Part shown: piece by piece, positions 59,357 to 64,000 of the stretch
How positions within the stretch are numbered: position 1 is the stretch's first letter
Layout of the letters: each line of letters begins with the position of its first letter
Assembly: GCF_035762905.1 (NCBI RefSeq)
Contig: NZ_DASUCC010000096.1
Location: 7,153 to 71,152 of the forward strand
Source of the DNA: DASYTH01 sp035762905
GTDB lineage: Bacteria > Actinomycetota > Actinomycetes > Mycobacteriales > Pseudonocardiaceae
Direction of reading: 5' to 3'
Length of the DNA: 64,000 bases
Translations under genes and position numbers: made by a program
The notes under the pieces: generated by a model
What the model saw: only the letters and a program-made list of their open reading frames with translations
Databases searched by the model: none
Told to the model about the DNA's origin: nothing

Positions 59357-59454
59357 CGGTAATGCCCCGGCTTGACATTCGGTGCGGTCCGTGCCGCCGC
59401 CGCCGAAGCTTGATCGGCAACGCATGCCGTTACGGTGCGGTCGGCTGGAGGGTC

Positions 59455-60798
59455 GATCCATGGGGGGCCGCCGTTGTCGGTGCGGCGATGGGGGTGCTTG
59501 CCGGTCATCTGCTGGCCGATCGCGTGGCCGGAGCGGTTACCGGGTGGTGACGGCCGTGCTCGGGGTGCTCGGGGCACGCGGCGGGCGCTGGTCGATCGCA
59601 GTGCGGAGGTCAAGGCCGGGTTGCGGGATCAGTTGGACGGTGCCGGGCAGGTGCCCGCGTACGTGGGCCGCGACATCGACGGCCGGGTGGACGACGCCGT
59701 GCGGGCCGGTGGGTTCGTGTTGCTCAGCGGTGAATCCACCGCGCGGAAGACCCGCCTCGCCTACGAGTCGGTGCGGCGCGTGCTGCCCGACCGCCGCTTG
59801 GTCGCGCCCGTGCCGCGCGAGTCCGTGCGGGCCATGGTGGAGACCGTCACCGACCGGCGGCACTGTGTGGTGTGGCTGGACCAGGTTCGGATCGCGGCAC
59901 GGGGCCGGGCTCGAGGGTGAGCCGGGTGGCGCACCGCGCGCGAGGTGTTGCGGTTGGCTACCGAGATCCCGCTGCCGCGCCGGTGGAGCGCGCCGGAACT
60001 GGACCGGGCGAGCCGATCGACGGACCGGCGGGTGCGTGCCGCGTTGCGCCTGACCGACGTGTTCGGGCTCGCCGATCCGGTGCCGGTCACGCTGCTCGCC
60101 GAGCACTACCTCGCCGCCCGCGCTGGCGCGGGTGGCGTTCGGCAAGGCCGCGGGCGCGGAGGTACCCGGCGCGACCGCCGCGCTGGCCGAGGTGATCGGT
60201 TCCGGCGAGGAGCCGGCGCGCGCGGTCGCACTCGTCACCGAGGCGCTGACCGGCATGGCCACCGATGACCCGGGAACCTTGCCGTTGCGCGGAATGCTCG
60301 CCCGGTTCAGCCAGCGGACCGGCGAACCCGAGCTCGCCGAGCGGATGTTCGCCGAACGGGTCCGATCATCGCCAGACGCTGAGAGCGCGGCACATGCACG
60401 CCAGCTGGACAGGTCGACAGGGCGATCGGGCCCGCGCGGTGGAACTGTTCGCGGCACAGCTCGCGGATCGGATCCGGGTCAAGGGCCCGGGCCACCCGGG
60501 CGTGCTCAGCACCCGCTTCCAGATCGCGGTGTGGACGAGCAACGCCGGCGACCCGGTGCGCGCGATCGAGCTGTTCACCCAGCTGCTCGCCGACAGCATC
60601 CGGGTGCTCGGCGAACACCATCCGCACACCGTTGCCACCGGCTATCGACTCGGGCTGAGCGCGCGAGCCGCGGGCAGACTCGACCTGGCCGCCGAGCAGT
60701 TCGCCGTCACCCACGACGAATGGACGAACCGGTTCGGCCCGGACAGCCCCCAGGCGAGGAAAGCGGGCGAGCTGATCTACCGAATCAAGGCAGAGTGA
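59455..60798 (+). pseudogene. Broken NTPase/TPR protein gene
   Basis: Coding-like sequence runs through at least four frames. First is a membrane-like piece (AAMGVLAGHLLADRVAGAV), then AEVKAGLRDQLDGAGQVPAYVG with VLLSGESTARKTRLAYES. The latter is a Walker A-like loop in which GES.AGKTR appears damaged to GESTARKTR. Then come EVLRLATEIPLPRRWSAPELD and, in other frames, TPR-like pieces ending GHPGVLSTRFQIAVWTSNAG, AIELFTQLLADSIRVLGEHH and ARKAGELIYRIKAE. The last piece has an intact stop at 60796-60798. Several indels and in-frame stops show that it is no longer one gene. The parent would be an actinobacterial TPR protein with an N-terminal ATPase. Confidence 0.7.
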
Positions 60799-60879
60799 CC
60801 GCAACCCGTTGCGGTCGCATGATTTCGTGCCGACTGAGGAAGCAACCGGCCGTGTGCCGACGAGCCGGAGACCTGGCGT

Positions 60880-61053
60880 TCAGTCGGTGGAGCGGGTCTC
60901 GGTCCCGCGGCTCGACGGCTCGCGGAACAGGGTCTGCCTGGCCGGCTTGGCGTCGGTGGTCTGCTCGGGCCGGTCGGGCGACGTGTGGATGGTGGGATGG
61001 CTGAACTCGATGCTTGCGACGGTCGGGCCGCCCAGTGGCGTGGCTGTGGTAAT
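60880..61053 (-). CDS. Small hypothetical protein (57 residues) with apparent ATT start
   Basis: The frame from ATT 61053 to TGA 60880 has G or C at the third position in almost every codon, which is strong evidence of coding in this DNA. GAGGAGA lies six bases before the ATT, at ideal spacing, while no ATG, GTG or TTG exists in frame nearby. The peptide begins ITTATPLGGPTVASIEFSHP and is rich in Thr, Pro, Ser and Arg, without Cys, membrane segment or known motif. I do not recognise it. The start may be a genuine rare ATT codon or a mutated ATG; in the latter case this would be a silent gene. Confidence 0.5.
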   Translation of the reverse strand: MTTATPLGGPTVASIEFSHPTIHTSPDRPEQTTDAKPARQTLFREPSSRGTETRSTD

Positions 61054-61596
61054 GGCGAGTCTCCTCGTTGGTAGTGGGTGCCGATGCCTGAGCTTTCCAG
61101 GAACATGGCTTGGGGTCGAAGTACGTCCCGGTGCGACTGAAGACAGCAGCACGGGTCTGCGCCCGGACGGATGGTCCGTAGCCCCGATGGAGATGGTAAC
61201 CACAGTACCCGGTCGGGCGGGAGTCTGCCGGTAGATTCTGTCGAGTCCGGTCGGCCGGGGCTGGATCCGGCCGAGGTGGGGTATGGTCGGCTTGTCGAGA
61301 GCATCTCGTATGCCGGTAGTCAAGCCGGCTTCGTTCTTGGCGCCAGATCCGGTCGGGGTTTGACCGGAGACGGGAGCGCCATCTTTGCCAGACCCGCGGA
61401 CCCGTACCACTACCTCAACGGCCGTCATGGTCGGCGAGTAGCCTGAGCTGACACTCCAGCTCGAGCAAGAAGCCCAGGCCGCCCATCGTCAGGTATTGAG
61501 GCGGGGTCCTGCGATCCGTCGGCGTCACCCCGCCGGCCGGGTTGCCGGCACCGGCAGCCCGGCCACGGCGAAGGTCTTCACTCATATACCGCCGGG
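61054..61596. other. Intergenic region without recognisable gene
   Basis: The open frames here have poor third-position bias on both strands. The stretch upstream of the small ATT-start gene contains TTGACT (minus strand, about 61,320) without a convincing -10. I see no strong hairpin followed by a T-run, no repeat family and no RNA gene. Confidence 0.4.
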
Positions 61597-62793
61597 TCAG
61601 CCGTCGTAGCTGGCTTGTTCGACGGCGAAGACGTTGCGGTTGCCGGTGCCTTCCTGGAGGGTCCAGAGCAGGTCGGGGTTGGTGGTGTCTTCCCAGTAGG
61701 AGATGCTTTCGCCTGCGCTGACCCAGGAGTAGGTGGTCGGGCCGGCGGTGGGGGTCCAGTAGTAGAGCTGGCGCTGGCCGGAGGACATGTACCACCAGCG
61801 GCCGTTGTGCGAGGCGACGCCGTTGAGGTTGTACCAGGGGAGCTGGAGGGCCTGGGTGGCGGTCGTCGTCGCGGCGAACGTGGTCACGCCGGCGGCGAAC
61901 GGGTAGCGGATGGCGCGCGGGGCGCGGTTGGGGTAGGCGGTGCAGCCCGACTGGCAGGTGTACTCGGTCATGACGATCGAGCGGCTGACCCGGTCCAGGG
62001 AGATGGTCGACCAGGCGAGGTTGGTGCCCGAGGTGGTGCTCGAGGTGATCGTGCCGATCTGGGGCAGGACGTAGGCGTAGTTGTGGGCGTAGTAGACGGT
62101 GGGTGACTGGCGGCCGATCTGGTCGGCGGTGCCGCCGGTGTTCGTCCGCAGGATCTTGCGCATGTCGAAGACCCGCATGCCGCGCCCGGTGTCGGCGACG
62201 TAGAGGTAGTCGCCGTACCACGAGACGCCGCCGGCGTGGATCGGGATGTCCTTGAAGTTCGGGGCGGCCGCGGTCCCGGTCGGTTCGACGAGCAGGATCT
62301 TGCGGTACTTGTTGGGATACGTGGCGTCCCAGTCGACCAGCGTGATCCGGCTGCGTTCCTGGCTGCCGCCGCACGCGTCCCTGGTGTACCAGCTGACCAG
62401 GACGAGCTGGTGGCCGTCGTAGTTGCCGCCGTTGGCCGTCCCCACCGCGTCGCGGCTGGTCGTGATGCCCTGCGGGAAGTTCTTGCAGTCGGAGTTGTCC
62501 GTGCCGTCGAACCGGAAACCGCCGACCAGTCCGCCGACGGAGAACGACGACGGGAGCGCGGTCCGGTCGTGGTTGGCGTTGTCCATCACGGTGTGCACCG
62601 CCGCGGTTCCCAGAATCGAGACGAGCGCGGTGTTCAGCGCGTCGAACTGGTTGTAGTTCGCGGTGAGCCGGTACTGGCCGGCGGGCAACGTGGTCGGCCC
62701 GGCGGCGGCGACCGCGGGTGCGGCGGCGGCGAGCAGGCCGGCGACGAGCGACCCGGCGGCGAGGCCGGCGATGACGCTGCGGCGTGCGGACAT
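61597..62793 (-). CDS. Secreted protein with propeller-like repeats, unknown function
   Basis: 398 residues from ATG 62793 with AGGGGG seven bases upstream. The signal peptide is clear (MSARRSVIAGLAAGSLVAGL, Ala-rich to AVAAAG). The mature protein contains GGVSWYGDYLYVADTGRGMRVF, a blade-like motif, and SHNGRWWYMSSGQRQLYYW and SYWEDTTNPDLLWTLQEG near the end. These suggest a beta-propeller. Two Cys pairs (DNSDCKNFP ... RDACGGSQ; YTCQSGCTAY) may be disulphides. The protein is likely extracellular. No enzymatic motif is recognised, and its neighbours give no hint of its job. Confidence 0.7.
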   Translation of the reverse strand: MSARRSVIAGLAAGSLVAGLLAAAAPAVAAAGPTTLPAGQYRLTANYNQFDALNTALVSILGTAAVHTVMDNANHDRTALPSSFSVGGLVGGFRFDGTDNSDCKNFPQGITTSRDAVGTANGGNYDGHQLVLVSWYTRDACGGSQERSRITLVDWDATYPNKYRKILLVEPTGTAAAPNFKDIPIHAGGVSWYGDYLYVADTGRGMRVFDMRKILRTNTGGTADQIGRQSPTVYYAHNYAYVLPQIGTITSSTTSGTNLAWSTISLDRVSRSIVMTEYTCQSGCTAYPNRAPRAIRYPFAAGVTTFAATTTATQALQLPWYNLNGVASHNGRWWYMSSGQRQLYYWTPTAGPTTYSWVSAGESISYWEDTTNPDLLWTLQEGTGNRNVFAVEQASYDG

Positions 62794-62927
62794 CACAACC
62801 CCCTGTGGTCGGAAATTCACCGCGCACTGTACACCTCGGTGAGATTTTGTCGAAAGGGTTGCGGTCAGTCACCGTCCAGTGCTCCCGCCGACGGTTGGGG
62901 GCGTCGCTGACCACGAGGAGGGGTCTG

Positions 62928-63944
62928 ATGAGACGAGGAATACTGGGCGCGACGCTCGCGATCGGGATGGCAGGGATCCTGATCGCCGCGCCGGTTTCGG
63001 CCGTAGCCGGTCCGGATGGGCACACCGGCGCGGATCGGGCGCGACCGGAGCAGAGCTCCATCGTCGCGCTCAGCGCGGTCGAGCGGATCAGCCGCTCGGT
63101 GGCCGGGCCGGACGGCCGGCCACAGACCACGCAGGAGACGAACAAGCTGTACCGGGACGGCCAGGGCCGGACCCGGCTGGAGAGCGGATCGACGGTGACG
63201 ATCACCGATCCGGTCGCGAAGACGACGGTGCGGCTCGACACCAAGACCGGGGTGTTCACCAGGTCGGCCGGCGCGCAGCGGCCGGACGCGGGCCAGGCGA
63301 GCCCGGCCACGGTGCAGCGGCAGCAGCTCAGCTCGGCGCCGCGCAGCCTTGGCACGGCCACGGTCGGCGGAGTGCGGGCCGAGGGCAGCGCGCGCACGGT
63401 GACGCTCAACCGGGACAACGCGAAACCGATCGCGTCGGAGGTCACGACCTGGCTGGCCAGGGACATTCAACTCGCCGTGCGGACCCAGGTCGTGGACGCG
63501 GCCGGCGCCCGGTACGAGAAGACCTACACCGACATCCGCACCGGAGTCTCGCTCGCCGCGGATCTGTTCACGGTGCCGGCCGGTTACCGTGCGGCCGATC
63601 CGACCGCGGTGGCTGCGGTCGACTGTCCGGTCGCCGTCGTACCCAACCCGTTGTTCATCGACAGCTTCGGCCCGTTCCTCGGTGCGGGTTTCCAAGCCGG
63701 GGTAACGGATTTCCCGAACGCCGCATGTCTGATCGTCAACAGCGCGGCCATCGTGGAGTCCCCGCTCTGGGCCGTTGACACCACACCGCTCGGGCTTCCG
63801 TTCTTCGAGTGGTTCTTCTTCGACACCGGCCTCCCGGTGCCGTTCCTTCCGTGGACCGCCTTCGGGGCCTCTTGTTATCAGGCCGCCAACCTCGAAGACA
63901 CCACGGAGGCATGCGGTCTGGTCATTCTGACCGTCTGGCCCTGA
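62928..63944 (+). CDS. Secreted hypothetical protein
   Basis: 338 residues from ATG 62928 with GAGGAGGGG upstream. The signal peptide is clear (MRRGILGATLAIGMAGILIA, cleavage near AVA-GPD). The first 180 residues contain strands like TNKLYRDGQGRTRLESGSTV, ITDPVAKTTVRLDTKTGVF and TTWLARDIQLAVRTQVVDAAG, then TYTDIRTGVSLAADLFTVPAGY. This order (D.. R.E ... D...r.....D....tg......w... L..p....... F.vP.Gy) is like LolA/DUF4412-type half-barrels that bind lipids or periplasmic ligands. The C-terminal 110 residues are Phe/Pro/Trp-rich with three Cys and are unlike the rest. It is divergent to the propeller gene, and the roughly 135-bp gap probably contains both promoters. Confidence 0.7.
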   Translation: MRRGILGATLAIGMAGILIAAPVSAVAGPDGHTGADRARPEQSSIVALSAVERISRSVAGPDGRPQTTQETNKLYRDGQGRTRLESGSTVTITDPVAKTTVRLDTKTGVFTRSAGAQRPDAGQASPATVQRQQLSSAPRSLGTATVGGVRAEGSARTVTLNRDNAKPIASEVTTWLARDIQLAVRTQVVDAAGARYEKTYTDIRTGVSLAADLFTVPAGYRAADPTAVAAVDCPVAVVPNPLFIDSFGPFLGAGFQAGVTDFPNAACLIVNSAAIVESPLWAVDTTPLGLPFFEWFFFDTGLPVPFLPWTAFGASCYQAANLEDTTEACGLVILTVWP

Positions 63945-64000
63945 CCAGCCCCGACCTGTCGCGTCCGGCTGCCGGGTGCGGCCGAGGATTACGACGAATG

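Noticed and set aside
61171..61446. Plus-strand open frame between the small ATT-start gene and the secreted protein
   Set aside because: Starts without a ribosome binding site, low coding bias, no motif; likely 5' region of the minus-strand small gene.
1..64000. CRISPR arrays, tRNA or rRNA genes, insertion sequences
   Set aside because: No regularly spaced repeats with unique spacers, no cloverleaf with a conserved TTCGA loop, no transposase motif or terminal inverted repeats were seen. A tRNA or covariance-model scan would be needed to be certain.

Overview
The window is high-GC DNA (strong G/C bias at third codon positions, GTG/TTG starts, many ATGA/GTGA stop-start overlaps, AfsR-type regulators). 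This fits a filamentous actinomycete, probably of the Pseudonocardiales, although the sequence alone does not fix the genus. The right half is a type II polyketide gene cluster of angucycline type. The left half is accessory chromosome: secreted proteins, regulators, a helicase, broken toxin/immunity genes and a small peptide-plus-enzymes operon.

Left flank (1-17.8 kb): the end of a PD-(D/E)XK nuclease-like gene; a beta-helix protein paired with a Tat-exported M15 peptidase; a large secreted Cys-containing protein; an AfsR-like regulator followed by a Leg1-family protein; two small exported proteins with overlapping reading frames; a second AfsR-like regulator split by an apparent one-base frameshift; an APH-type phosphotransferase; a decayed leucine-rich fragment; and the helicase HrpB.

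Middle (17.8-28.6 kb): the most novel-looking locus is at 18.43-21.16 kb. A 19-codon ORF with a very strong ribosome binding site is followed by an 11-bp hairpin and then by a HEAT/SUMF1-family enzyme, a PPOX flavoprotein-like enzyme and a LysE-type exporter. This is the layout of a small RiPP-like system (precursor peptide, tailoring enzymes, exporter). Next come a DUF3592 membrane protein, a divergent MerR regulator/methyltransferase pair, an RHS remnant with two SUKH immunity-gene fragments, and a histidine kinase/response regulator/ABC-2 transporter operon.

Polyketide cluster (about 28.8-59.4 kb): a large TPR-containing AfsR-like activator (+ strand, with one TTA codon) faces a long leftward array. 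Read in its own direction (right to left) this array holds a LuxR-type LAL regulator, an atypical OmpR-type regulator, a TcmI-type cyclase, KS-alpha, KS-beta, ACP, ketoreductase, two-domain aromatase/cyclase, an FAD oxygenase, RmlA, an ABM oxygenase, a second FAD oxygenase, a glycosyltransferase, RmlB, a 4-ketoreductase-like SDR, a cytochrome P450, a secreted propeller protein, three paralogous glycosyltransferases around a DegT aminotransferase, acyl-CoA carboxylase beta and epsilon subunits, a SnoaL-like protein and a DrrAB-like exporter. Four GTCAG motifs at exact 11-bp spacing lie upstream of the PKS operon, next to the OmpR-type regulator gene, and are a good candidate operator. The expected product is a glycosylated angucycline-type aromatic polyketide; the exact structure cannot be read from the sequence.

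Right flank (59.4-64 kb): a TPR/NTPase pseudogene broken in several frames, a small gene with an apparent ATT start, and two secreted proteins. I see no tRNA, rRNA, CRISPR array, insertion sequence or replication origin.
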